NCBI GenBank assembly: GCA_015499985.1
Contig: JAAAUF010000047.1
Location: 1-28,087 of the forward strand
Reading direction: 5' to 3'
From: Haplosporangium gracile
Taxonomy: Eukaryota; Mortierellomycota; Mortierellomycetes; Mortierellales; Mortierellaceae
Length of the DNA: 28,087 nt
Part shown: in pieces, positions 19,369-28,087 of the stretch
Position numbering within the stretch: the stretch's first letter is position 1
How the letters are laid out: every line of letters begins with the position of its first letter
Program-made: the position numbers and the translations under genes
Notes under the pieces: generated by a model
What the model was told of the DNA's origin: nothing
Database searches by the model: none
Seen by the model: the letters and a program-made list of their open reading frames with translations, nothing else

Positions 19369-19374
19369 CACGTG
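19369..19374 (+). promoter_or_regulatory. CACGTG E-box upstream of KRI1
   Basis: A CACGTG palindrome lies 120 bases upstream of the KRI1 ATG, in a compact 189-base gap after the preceding stop codon. Basic helix-loop-helix regulators bind this core in fungi. That it acts on KRI1 is an inference from position. Confidence 0.35.
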
Positions 19375-19493
19375 GTGTTATTTTTGTTTTGTTGCTTTCT
19401 TTTTTTCTTTTTTTTCCTATGGGCATCACTCGTTTGGTTTCCAGTTTAGCTCTCTCTCCCTCCCTCTTTTCATTCGAAGCACTTTTTCGAACC

Positions 19494-22353
19494 ATGGACA
19501 GCGACAACGAGGAAATCACCTTCAGAATCAACAAGGAGTTCGCCGACAAGTATGAGTCGACCAAACGTGGCCAGGAGTTGTCCGCAGGTATGTTTCTGTT
19601 TGTTGTCTTTGCTTTTTTTGTTTATTGCCATCAGTAGGACGCAGGGGAGGTTTTTTTGAAGCTTGTTTGCAGACGACTAACGGTTATGTGCCTTACTTTT
19701 TCTTCTTCTCTGCCTTCTTCTTTCGCCTCCCACCTCTTTCTCAACGACACTTCTCCCTTCCTACAAATTACCTTCGACAAACCATCCCGCGCTTTACACA
19801 CTCAACCCAACAACTTTCAACCCCAATTATCTAATGCCCTGGGAATTTTTAACGACAACACTAATCAGTTCGCGACAAGTATGGTCCCATGGGCGAGAGC
19901 CGCCTGTCCGTGATTGCCGACCGCCAGCACAAATACGGATATACCAAGAACGCTGACTACGACTATGACTCGTACGATTCTGAGGACGACGAAGAAGAGG
20001 ATGAATTTGGAGAGTTGGTGACGCCCGAGGTCGACGGACAGATCATGAAGACCATTGGCTTGATTCGAGCTCAGGATCCCAAGATCTACGAGGCCACCTC
20101 CCATTTCTTTATCCCCTCCGAGATGGAAAAGGCCCGCAAGCAATGGAAGGAGAAGCAAGCTGTCGAGAAGGCCTCGAAGCCTATGAACTTGCAGGATTAT
20201 CATCGTCAAGTCCTGTTGGAGGATGGGGGTATGGTTGATGAGGCTGCTGAGGACCGGAAAATTAAAGATGTTTCGGAGATGACCCATGTCGAGCAGCAGG
20301 AGCATCTTAAGCGGGAGATGAAGAATGCGTTCATGGGTGGTGATGGAGATGATGATGAGGGAGAGGATGCGGATTCGTTCTTCACGCAAAAGGCTAAGAC
20401 CAAGGAGGCCGAGGAGGCCGAGGAGGAAGACTATAAGCAGTTCTTGATGGAGAGTATGGGTAGCAAGTCTGGTGGCGCTGCTGCTTTCCAGGACTGGAGG
20501 GAGTACAAGAATGCGCCTAGCATGAACAAGGACGAGGCCTTCTTGATGGAGTAAGTGTCTTTGCCTTTGTTTGTCGTGTTTCTTTCTATCTCAACATACA
20601 CAGAGCTGGTTTAACTAACGCGTTGTGTGTTTCTATCTTAATATAATAGTTATATCTTGAACCGTGGATGGATCGATAAGTCCCAGAAGAAGACACCTAG
20701 CTACAAGGAAATTGTCCGCGAGGATGAGCTGTCCGATCTGGAAAAGTCCGAGGAGGAGCTCGAGGCGGCCGAGGAGTTCGAGTCCAAGTACAACTTCCGT
20801 TTCGAGGATGTCGAGGGTGACAAATTGACGGGCTACTCGCGTACGATTGACGACTCTGTTCGTAACGCTGACGACAAGCGCAAGCGTCAGCGAAAGGCTG
20901 CCAAGGAGCGCAAGAACGAGGAAAAGATCCGTCAGATGGAGGAGCTCAAGCGTGCCAAGAACCTCAAGAAGCAGGAGATCTTTAACAAGCTCAAGCAGAT
21001 CCAGGAGATCACCGGTAACAAGAGTACGTATCCCAGGGAATGTGTTGTTTGTTCATTTTGGCAGATTCGTGTGTTTCCTTTGCTATGATTGGTGATGCTA
21101 ACCTTATTTGTGCTTTGATTTAATTAGCTGTTGGTTTCGATGAGATTGATTTAGAGACCGAGTTCAACCCTGAGGACTATGATCAAAAGATGGACAGGAT
21201 GTTCAGCGACAAGTACTACGCCGGCGATGAAAACGAGAAGCCCGTCTTTGACGACGATATCGACACGGCCGCCTACGAGGACGGGGATGACGACAAATCC
21301 GACAAGGAGCCCGAAGGAGCCGGGGCCCGCGATGAGGCAGAGGCGTACGATGAGGGGACTTACCCACCAGAGTACGAGGAGGGCTATGACGAATTCGGCG
21401 GCTACTATGACGAGAACGGCGACGGATACTATGGTGGCGAAGAGGGCGCTGATGGTGAGGAGGATATTATGATGGACGCCGACTACATGCCCGGAGGCGA
21501 AAACTTTGGCAAGGCGCCCAAGAAGGAGACCAAGAAGGAGCGGATGAAGCGCGAGAAGGAGGAGAAGAAGCTGGCCAAGATGGCGGAGAAGGGCGGCAAG
21601 GCCCGGACGGCTGTTGCGGCGTTGGAGACGGCGAAGTCATTGTTGGACGAGGACAAGAAGAAGGATTTCAATGAGTACCTGGACGAGTACTACCAGCTCG
21701 ACTATGAGGACATGGTGGGCGATTTGCCAACGCGTTTCAAGTACTCTCGCGTCAAGCCCTCGACTTTTGGTCTTACGCCTGTCGAGATTTTGTTGGCGGA
21801 TGACAAGGATCTGAACGAGTTTGTGTCGCTCAAGAAGTTTGCAACCTACCGCCGGTCCGAGGAGCAGATGCAGGATATTCAAAAGTACTCTAAGAAGAAC
21901 CGTGTTCAGATGTTCCGGCATAAGCTCAAGACGCAAATTAAGGACCAGGACCTGGACAAGAATTGGGACCCCGTTCGGTTGCGCAAGAAGATGGTTGAGG
22001 AGCGGGACAGGAAGCTGGCTGAGGTCGAGAAGAAGCGGAACAGTGGAGAGGGAAGCAGTGCTCAGGAGCAGGGCGAGACCAGTACTGGTGCGGACAAGAA
22101 GAAGAAGAAGAAGAGCAGCAAGGACAAGAAGCGCAAGACTGAGGATGAGGATGACGCTGACGTGACTGAGAAGAAGTCGAAGAAGGTCAAGTCTTCAGAG
22201 GAGGAGTCTGCACGGAAAAAAAAGAAGACGACCGAATCTTCTGGTAATGCCGGCAAGGAGGGCGAGGAGAACAGTGAGAGAAGGACCAAGAAGCACAAGG
22301 AGCACAAGGAGAAGAAGGACAAGGATGTCAAGGGCAAGAAGATGGCCGAGTAA
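19494..22353 (+). CDS. KRI1: KRI1, ribosome biogenesis (40S/pre-rRNA processing) factor (4 exons)
   Basis: Exons are 19494-19587, 19869-20550, 20650-21023 and 21128-22353; all junctions are GT-AG and keep the frame for 791 aa. Recognisable Kri1 blocks are: FRINKEFADKYE near the start, an acidic block then GELVTPEVDGQIMKTIGLIR (about 75-105), DYILNRGWID (259-268, formed across an exon junction), and IDLETEFNPEDYD after the third junction. The KRI1 C-terminal domain, TRFKYSRVKPSTFGLTPVEI then LLADDKDLNEFVSLKK, lies at about 564-650. The C-terminus is a Lys/Glu-rich nucleolar-type tail. Kri1 is a nucleolar protein that works with Krr1 in small-subunit pre-rRNA processing. The start fits the conserved N-terminus. 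The gene ends 230 bases from the convergent oligopeptidase stop codon. Confidence 0.96.
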
Positions 22354-22583
22354 GAAGTTGCTCATCGCTCCATATACATCTGTTACTCTTTATCATTTTC
22401 ATCTTCCTCCACCGCCTTCCTCCACCCTTCCTTCGCACAGCATTCTTAGCATCTTTTCTTGCATTTAGTTTCCTATCACCTCTTGTACAACAACAAACCA
22501 AAAAACAAAAAAGCATAACATTTTTCAACATCAGTTTTTACACAATTGTTTTAATTATCATGTCTTTTTCAAAGAAAAAAAGC

Positions 22584-25500
22584 TTACGGCTCGATCAGGA
22601 AGCGTTGGAAAGCTTCGGTGTTGGGTTCGCGACCCAAGAAATCTCTCAACAACTCAATCGGCTCGACAGTCGCCCCGGGGACCAACACCTTCTCCCAATA
22701 CTCCCGTCCCAAATTCCCATCCAACGCCCGCGTCCTCTGATGTGAATGTACATTCCCTTCTGTCGTCTTATCCGTAAATCTTGTATACAAATCATGAGCA
22801 TGCATTTCGGACCACGAGTAGACGTAATACCCTGCATCATATCCCATCGCGATATGATACAATTGACAGGCCGGGTTGACACTCTCTCCGGACTCCAGTT
22901 TGACGCCGACGAGGGATTCGGACATTTGTTGCCAGAGTTCTGCGATGGTTTGAGTGCGCGTATAGGGATCGATGGTGTGGACTTTGAGGTCGATGGCTGT
23001 TACTGCGATCTGTTGAGAGAAGAGGAGGCCCTTGGAGACTTTTCGAGTTTTGACGAGGGATGCGATCAAGCCGTCGGGGAGTTCGTTTCCTGTCTTGTAG
23101 TGTCTATTTGTGGTTGTTTTTTTTGTGCGAGGAAAAAAAACAAACATTTGATGAGCCAGAAGGCAGGAGGACTACTAAATGTGATAGTCCACAAAAAAAT
23201 AAAATAAAGAAAACTTACTTGCCGAGGCGCTTAAGAACAGCGGGCTCCCACAACCAATTCTCGAGCATGATGCTTGGGACTTCCAAAAAGTCCATGGCCA
23301 ATGAGGTTGGGTAAGGAACGACGGACCATGAGAAGTTGAAGAGTGAGTAGCGCGCTTTGCTCGACATTGCGTGGCATACGTGTCCAAACTCGTGGAAAAA
23401 CGTGTTCGCCTAATGAAAGAGTTATTTTCGGGTGCAGGAAAAATAAGGTGAGAAATGATGGTTTCCTTGCTAATCAGTGTCGTTCTACAGATGTATTCTG
23501 GCAGGAAAAAGTACCTCGCTGTGCTTGAGGAGGGCAGGACGGTCAGCAGTGGGTCGAGACAAATTCCCGACATTCACGGCTACAGGAGAAAAATGGATGT
23601 GATGCAGAAGAGGGTTAGTAGTTGCAACTTCAATGCGAAGATGTTCCTAAGAGTAACCTGCTGTTTCAAAATAGATGATGCGTACCGACGGGAAGGACCT
23701 GCTCCATGGTTCCTGAGACGACATAGCTTGGACGCAAAGGTACTACGCACTGATGGGCGTATTTTCCTATTCAAATCATGAAAAAATGCCGTGAGAATGA
23801 CAGTTCAGAGTTGGCAATTGACGAATGGGTTCTAAAGAGCGGAAGAAAAGTACTATTCTATACCTGGCCGAGGGAAGAGATCTATAGAACAAAAGAATCA
23901 CAACGAAAGATTAGCTGTTAAAAATCGAGTTGGAAGAGGTAGTCATTATCCCTTACTTCGTTTTTGCGACAAATTTGTTTGTTAGTTTGCAACAAATTTG
24001 TTGCAAAAACGAAGTAAGGGATATAGTTTAGGAACAGAGGCAAAGTTAAATTTACCAAGGTAAAAGTATCCGATCTTGAAGGCGGAGGGGGTTTTTTTGC
24101 CCTCCTCTCCAGCCTGGTTCTGAGCCTTTTGATCATATACAGCAAACAGGGTGACATCATCCGCCCAGTACCTGCCCGGGATCTGTTCGAACCTCAGCTG
24201 GAAGATCTTCGAGTAACTATTATGAAAAGGCATAGTGACAAGAGAATTAACAACGGTCATTGTAAAAATACAATGTACTCGTGCCTTGCAAACAAAGATA
24301 AAAAGGAGACTTACATGCCCATGATTTGGTCCCGGACGTAGTTGAGCTCGAAGTACTCCTGAATGAGCGAGTTGTCGACGGCATACTTTTCCTTGAACAA
24401 GATCTCCTGATAGTACTTGACATCCCAAGCATACAAAACTCCATCATACTGACCACTCCATCCACGTTTCTGGTACTCGGCCTTCTTCAGATCCAAAAGC
24501 GCCTGCTTGTCGCTTTCCAGCTTGCCAGAGATCGACTTTATAATCTTATCCAAAAAGTCCTCCACAGTCTCGACAGTCTTGGCCATGTTGATGTCCAATT
24601 GATAGGCCGCATGACTCTTGTAGCCCAACAGAACTGCAGCGTCGTGTCGAAGACGGATCAGTCGCTCCAGGATAGGTCCGTTGGTCGAGGTGCAGACTTG
24701 GCGATAGGTCGTGGCAACACGACGACGGGTCTCTGGCAAAGACGCGTTCCTGCTGACGTTGAGGATGTCGGGCGTCTTCATCGTGACCTTGTAAAGGTGC
24801 CGACCACCCTTCTCGGTCTTTGCCAGACCGGAAATCCAAGCCTCTGTACAACCCTCGAGTTCATCCTCAGACAACAGGATGTCAGTCGTGTCCTCATTCA
24901 GAGCCTTTTGGAAATCGAGCTCGAGTCCACTGATCTCGGTACGGCAGTTCATCAGCTTTTGTTGGTCGGCCTCCGAGAGTGCGGCACCGTGGCGTTCAAA
25001 GAGTCGGAGGGTGTGCTTCAACAGGCGATGGGTGATGGGGTCGTAACAATGTCCTGCATCCGAGCTGTGATCCAATTGCCGTAAAATCTCGTACACATCC
25101 TACAGATGAATGAAGGGAACCGAAGCAACGAAAATTGAAGTTAGATGATGTCCGAAGGAAATGGGGTTTAGCATCCAGATTGCATGTTTTGTTGTAACAG
25201 CGTGAGGTACGGCACTCCCAAGGTGTGCATTTGCTGTTCATACCCGCCTTGAGTAAAGTCTAATAGAAGAAGGAGAGACAAAAAGAATGATGGCGGTATC
25301 AGTCGTTGTGGTCCTTATTTGGCAGCCATGTTTGTTTTGTTTCTTTCTTCCTTCTAGATTTTCCAAGTCCAGAAAAAAACAAGCGCGGATATAAGTGGAA
25401 AAGGTACATACGCCGACCAGGCCTTTTGCATTGTCTTTTTCGCCTCTGTGGCCGCGTCACGAACATCCTTGTCCAGATGCACCTAAAAGTATATCGTGTG

Positions 25501-25842
25501 AAAAAAGCGGGCGTGAGAAGGGACTTTCCCACGGCATGGATTTTTGGTGACAAAGTTCACTCCCATTCTCATTTTCTCCTCTCTCCTTCACTTCCCAAAC
25601 TAAACAAATCATAACAAGTTAGGCGAGAACGGTACCATGGAGGGGAAGGCGCATTGAGTCTGCATGGCGGCGGCTTGGCTTTGAACCTCTTGGAGCTTGA
25701 GGAGAGTGTTCTCGATATTGCGTTGGTCGGCGGGAATAGCAACCAGGTCGTCACCGCTGGAGATGAGGAGGGTCTGGACGCGCGAGACGATCTGCTTGAG
25801 CTCGCCGACCGTCTCTGGCAGTTGAATGGGGGATTCCGACAT
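22584..25842 (-). CDS. M3-family zinc oligopeptidase (thimet oligopeptidase / Prd1 type, 10 exons)
   Basis: Minus-strand exons are 25842-25636, 25482-25412, 25259-25244, 25099-24315, 24216-24056, 23881-23864, 23766-23686, 23579-23515, 23409-23219 and 23103-22584, giving 704 aa, close to yeast Prd1 in length. The zinc site is HEFGH (474-478) with the third ligand Glu511 in DFLEVPSIMLENW. The substrate loop is LYHIAMGYDAGYYVY (613-627). Other family landmarks are DVYEILRQLDHS, FYLDLFPRPGKYAH, VNVGNLSRPT and the C-terminal DFLGREPNTEAF. It should cleave short peptides in the cytosol or mitochondrial intermembrane space. There is no obvious targeting sequence, so cytosol is favoured. Exons of 16 and 18 nt are required for the frame. 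The loop differs from the animal consensus at two glycine positions. Confidence 0.96.
23947..24023. repeat. 33-bp-arm inverted repeat (MITE-like hairpin) inside an intron
   Basis: Left arm 23947-23979 starts TATCCCTTACTTCGTTTTTG. Right arm 23991-24023 is its reverse complement with one mismatch (G at 23968), and the loop is 11 bases. The ends read TA-TCCC...GGGA-TA, as in a TA-flanked element of 73 bp. It lies wholly within intron 5 of the oligopeptidase gene (24055-23882) and makes up 77 of its 174 bases, so the pre-mRNA can fold into a long hairpin. Confidence 0.85.
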
Positions 25843-26279
25843 GACCTTTCTTTTTATGGGAGGGAATGAGAAATGAGTTGGAAGGAGTTAAGGCGAATGA
25901 AGAAAAGGAAGGTAGCTTGTGCGTGGGTTGTGTAAATTGAAAAGAAAAAGGAAAGAAAAGAAAGAAACAAAAGAGGGGCGCAAGTGGAGGACCCTATTTA
26001 TTGGCCAGTGATCAAAAATTCAATTTTTCTCGCGTCCCATCACAAACGCGTACCTTTTTTTTTTTTTGCTCCTGAAATGCGGGTTTTGTTAAGATTTTAA
26101 AAACCAATATGCTCGGGTTTATGCTCCAATACAACATTCTTCGATCTGCGCTGCGAAACCCTTTTTGTTATTTCCAAAAGACAATACGATCCTTTGACGG
26201 CATTACTGTGGGATTTGCCGTGTCCTCACAATGCAGGCGAGTCAATCCAGTTATCCTCCATACTGTTAATTGGCTGATA
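25843..26279. other. Promoter region of the oligopeptidase gene
   Basis: A purine-rich leader (plus-strand view, 25856-25980) precedes the CCAAT/TATA-like cluster, followed by a T13 run near 26055. A plus-strand frame at 26109-26369 runs antisense to the end of the pseudogene and has no recognisable domain, so I take it as a shadow. Confidence 0.5.
25990..26007 (-). promoter_or_regulatory. CCAAT box and TATA-like site of the oligopeptidase gene
   Basis: The minus strand reads GGCCAATAAATAGGGTCC, combining a CCAAT pentamer with an ATAAATA element about 150 bases upstream of the ATG at 25842. Both motifs are at ordinary distances for a fungal core promoter. Confidence 0.45.
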
Positions 26280-27389
26280 TCACCTTCCGTCCATCAGTCG
26301 ATATACATCTTCGCTAAAATCGAGGCCATCTCCAAACAGATTCAGAAAGTAGATGAGGTCGGAGGCTGAGGTGGTGAAACTGCTGAACGAATTTTGTATT
26401 GATGGGTTCTTTGGATTGAACGCAGGCCAATCAATGTTTAGGTACATGCCGGGACACCATCTTTGAACGTTGTTTCTTGTATTATCTGAATTTCAAGCAA
26501 GTAGAGGTGGTTAATATATGTGGCGTGGATTGGTCCACAACATAAAAAGGGCTGAGCTATACTTTGTTGTGCTTGAAAGTGACTCACTTTGGAAAATTTA
26601 TCCTGAACGTCGCGGATGAGTGACCGAAATGATTAAATCCTCGTTAGCTTTGAGTAGACCAAAGTGAGGTTTCAGATACACAAGCGAGGCGATTTTCCTA
26701 ATTGAACTTGATCACAATATTTTCAAGGATATCAAAGAAGGCTCCAGTCCCTAGATCTTGAACGCGTTGCTGCACGTTTATTGTCTGATTATGTCCATCA
26801 TGGCGCCTTATGTCGTCGACAAGGCATCTAAATTTCTTTTGCTGTTGACCATTGGGAATAACTGTATCATGGCAGTTGAATTGGACTGGCTTCGAGCCCA
26901 TTGGCGAGAGGATGTGATAATATGACCCGCTGGAGGCGATACCGAAATATATCGAGCTTTATCTGCATATACGATACCATTTGTACTCAGTGACCCTCAA
27001 AAAGCCCATGAAAGTTTATGACATGCCAGGTAATCCTGGGTTTGGATACGTTTCGGTACCGTGTCTATCTCGAAAAGAAAATATGCACATCTGCATAAGA
27101 GAGTACGATGATAGCCCTCCTTCGACCACAATCATGAAGTTCTACCGACATTTAAAGTAAAAATAAGATATTTAAGAAGATTTCTTTTGTTAGTCCAAGC
27201 AACGACACCGTCGTAAAGGACACGACCTACTTCATTGCATACGGTATACCCCGTCATGAAATAGTTGATCGTATCAGAACAAGAATCTGTTCTTTTGTCC
27301 TGAGACAAATTGAAATTACATCTTGGTGAACACGTATAAAGAATTGAAATCTTGTAGTCGATCTTTCGAGTCGGTTGAGTTGCAACGAT
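26280..27389 (-). pseudogene. Frameshifted remnant of a protein-coding gene, family not recognised
   Basis: Protein-like segments follow one another on the minus strand in different frames. 27389-27132 contains SDTINYFMTGYTVCNEVGRV. 27138-27019 contains TETYPNPGLPGMS, then a TAA. About 26980-26875 contains IVYADKARYISVSPPAGHI. 26940-26698 contains SPMGSKPVQFNCHDTVIPNG. About 26704-26590 contains VYLKPHFGLLKANEDLIIS. 26485-26280, after a good AATTTCAG acceptor, contains RWCPGMYLNIDWPAF and ends at a stop. A GTGAGT donor stands at about 26586 but its phase does not fit the last exon. The changes of frame and the internal stops suggest decay rather than an intact multi-exon gene, although undetected introns or micro-exons could explain part of it. 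Base composition is more AT-rich than the neighbours. No start codon is secure. Confidence 0.55.
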
Positions 27390-28087
27390 TCAAGCGGGTT
27401 GACTCTAAGTTTACAAGTGCGAGGATACGATATAAGGAGCCGACAATTGATGCGTTATTGTATTATTTTAATTCATTTGGTGGGCCATAAATGTCGTGTT
27501 CACTCCACCTTTTTTCGATTCATAAGTCTAGACCAAACTAAAAATTAAAAAACGCGTTTTTTTATTCCATTTTTTTATGACTCATTCAGCAAGTTGGAAA
27601 ATATAATATGTTAATTATCTGCGATATTGCAAGGCGCTAGTTGAGATAGGATGTGAACTTCAACTCGCTGATACTTTACTTAAAGAAACCGACCGATTTT
27701 CGAAACTGATCGTTGCCATGAGCCTTCACCATGCGCTTGAACTGGGACACGAGGACGACAGTGTGGAGGAGGAGGAAGGAGGGGGAGGAGCAGGAGGATT
27801 TTCATAGCTGTTGAGGTCGCTTGGATAAGCCTGTCTTTTTTAGATGATAGTGACATAGAGAGAGAAAAGGATATGTGTGAATGTGAAAAAGAAAACAGGA
27901 AGCAGAAACGCAGTAATCCCAAGTGTATACAAAAAAAAAAAGAATGGCTGCATGCCCCATCATTGTACATCACTGTTTGTTCTTTGTCCGTTAGTTCAGC
28001 TGGCTTGATATTTACATCACTCGAAAAAATACAAAGACGCGTCCACGGTTCGCGTCATAACTCGCCAACAAGTTTTATTAATAATTA
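27390..28087. other. AT-rich right end without a secure gene
   Basis: This stretch has low-complexity A and T runs, a 16-bp palindrome centred on ACGCGT (27547-27562), and a long purine-rich block (plus strand) near 27755-27800. On the minus strand that block is a strong polypyrimidine tract ending in TCCCAG at 27742. The frame after it, FKRMVKAHGNDQFRKSVGFF to a stop at 27676, could be a last exon. No matching donor or upstream exon was found before the window ends. Confidence 0.4.
27676..27741 (-). CDS. Possible terminal exon of an unidentified minus-strand gene
   Basis: A long pyrimidine tract ends in CCCAG at 27742 on the minus strand. The 21 codons that follow (FKRMVKAHGNDQF...) are charged and amphipathic and end in TAA at 27676. 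The same tract in another frame begins MKILLLLPLLPPPPH from an ATG at 27803 and would look like a signal peptide. The two readings exclude each other and neither is recognised. Confidence 0.18.
   Translation of the reverse strand, partial: FKRMVKAHGNDQFRKSVGFFK

Noticed and set aside
24326..25084. Long plus-strand frame of 252 codons
   Set aside because: It is the antisense shadow of the largest exon of the oligopeptidase.
26109..26369. Plus-strand frame of 86 codons
   Set aside because: It overlaps the last segment of the minus-strand pseudogene in antisense and has no recognisable feature.
1..28087. tRNA, rRNA, CRISPR arrays or bacterial operons
   Set aside because: I found no T-loop/anticodon arrangement, no rRNA-like block and no regularly spaced direct repeats. 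Intron structure and gene families are fungal nuclear.

Overview
The window is nuclear DNA of a filamentous fungus. Every recognisable gene is eukaryotic: GT-AG introns of about 100-200 bases (one of 680), pyrimidine-rich leaders, TATA and CCAAT boxes, and long Gln/Ser/Asn-rich proteins. I infer an early-diverging lineage, most likely Mortierellomycota (Mortierella-type). This rests on gene style, not on a marker gene. There are no rRNA genes, no CRISPR arrays, and no tRNA gene that I could see.

Left part (1-5029). A 317-bp non-autonomous DNA transposon (MITE-like) with roughly 45-bp terminal inverted repeats and TA flanks lies at 17-337. It is followed by a minus-strand gene (708-3440, seven exons, 584 aa) for a secreted calcineurin-type/5'-nucleotidase-family metallophosphatase. 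Its reading frame and its core Y-D-x-L-x-I-G-N-H-E motif are restored only by a 7-nt micro-exon. The stretch 3441-5029 holds this gene's TATA box, a possible tiny minus-strand gene of 26 codons behind a 5'-UTR intron, and a 30-bp tandem repeat.

Middle (5030-19304). Three large, largely disordered proteins of unrecognised family lie here. One is a single-exon minus-strand gene of 841 aa with a candidate PP1-docking motif and a basic tail. One is a plus-strand 728-aa protein with a winged-helix-like N-terminus and a C-terminal coiled coil. One is a plus-strand 1270-aa Gln-rich protein with an N-myristoylation-type start and a long charged helix. The first two are divergent across 3 kb, much of it strikingly pyrimidine-rich. 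The gaps carry (CT)21, (AG)21 and G11 tracts.

Right part (19494-28087). The ribosome-biogenesis factor KRI1 (plus, four exons, 791 aa) converges on an M3-family oligopeptidase of the thimet oligopeptidase/Prd1 type (minus, ten exons, 704 aa), with 230 bp between the stop codons. The peptidase has 16-nt and 18-nt exons, and one intron is nearly half filled by a 33-bp-arm hairpin with TA ends. Upstream of it lies a decayed minus-strand coding remnant (26280-27389), split over several frames with internal stops, from a family I could not name. The last 700 bases are AT-rich with no secure gene.

The two housekeeping genes (KRI1 and the oligopeptidase) and the secreted phosphatase do not form a shared pathway. 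This is ordinary fungal gene neighbourhood rather than a cluster. The most notable features are the micro-exons, the two inverted-repeat elements and the orphan disordered proteins.
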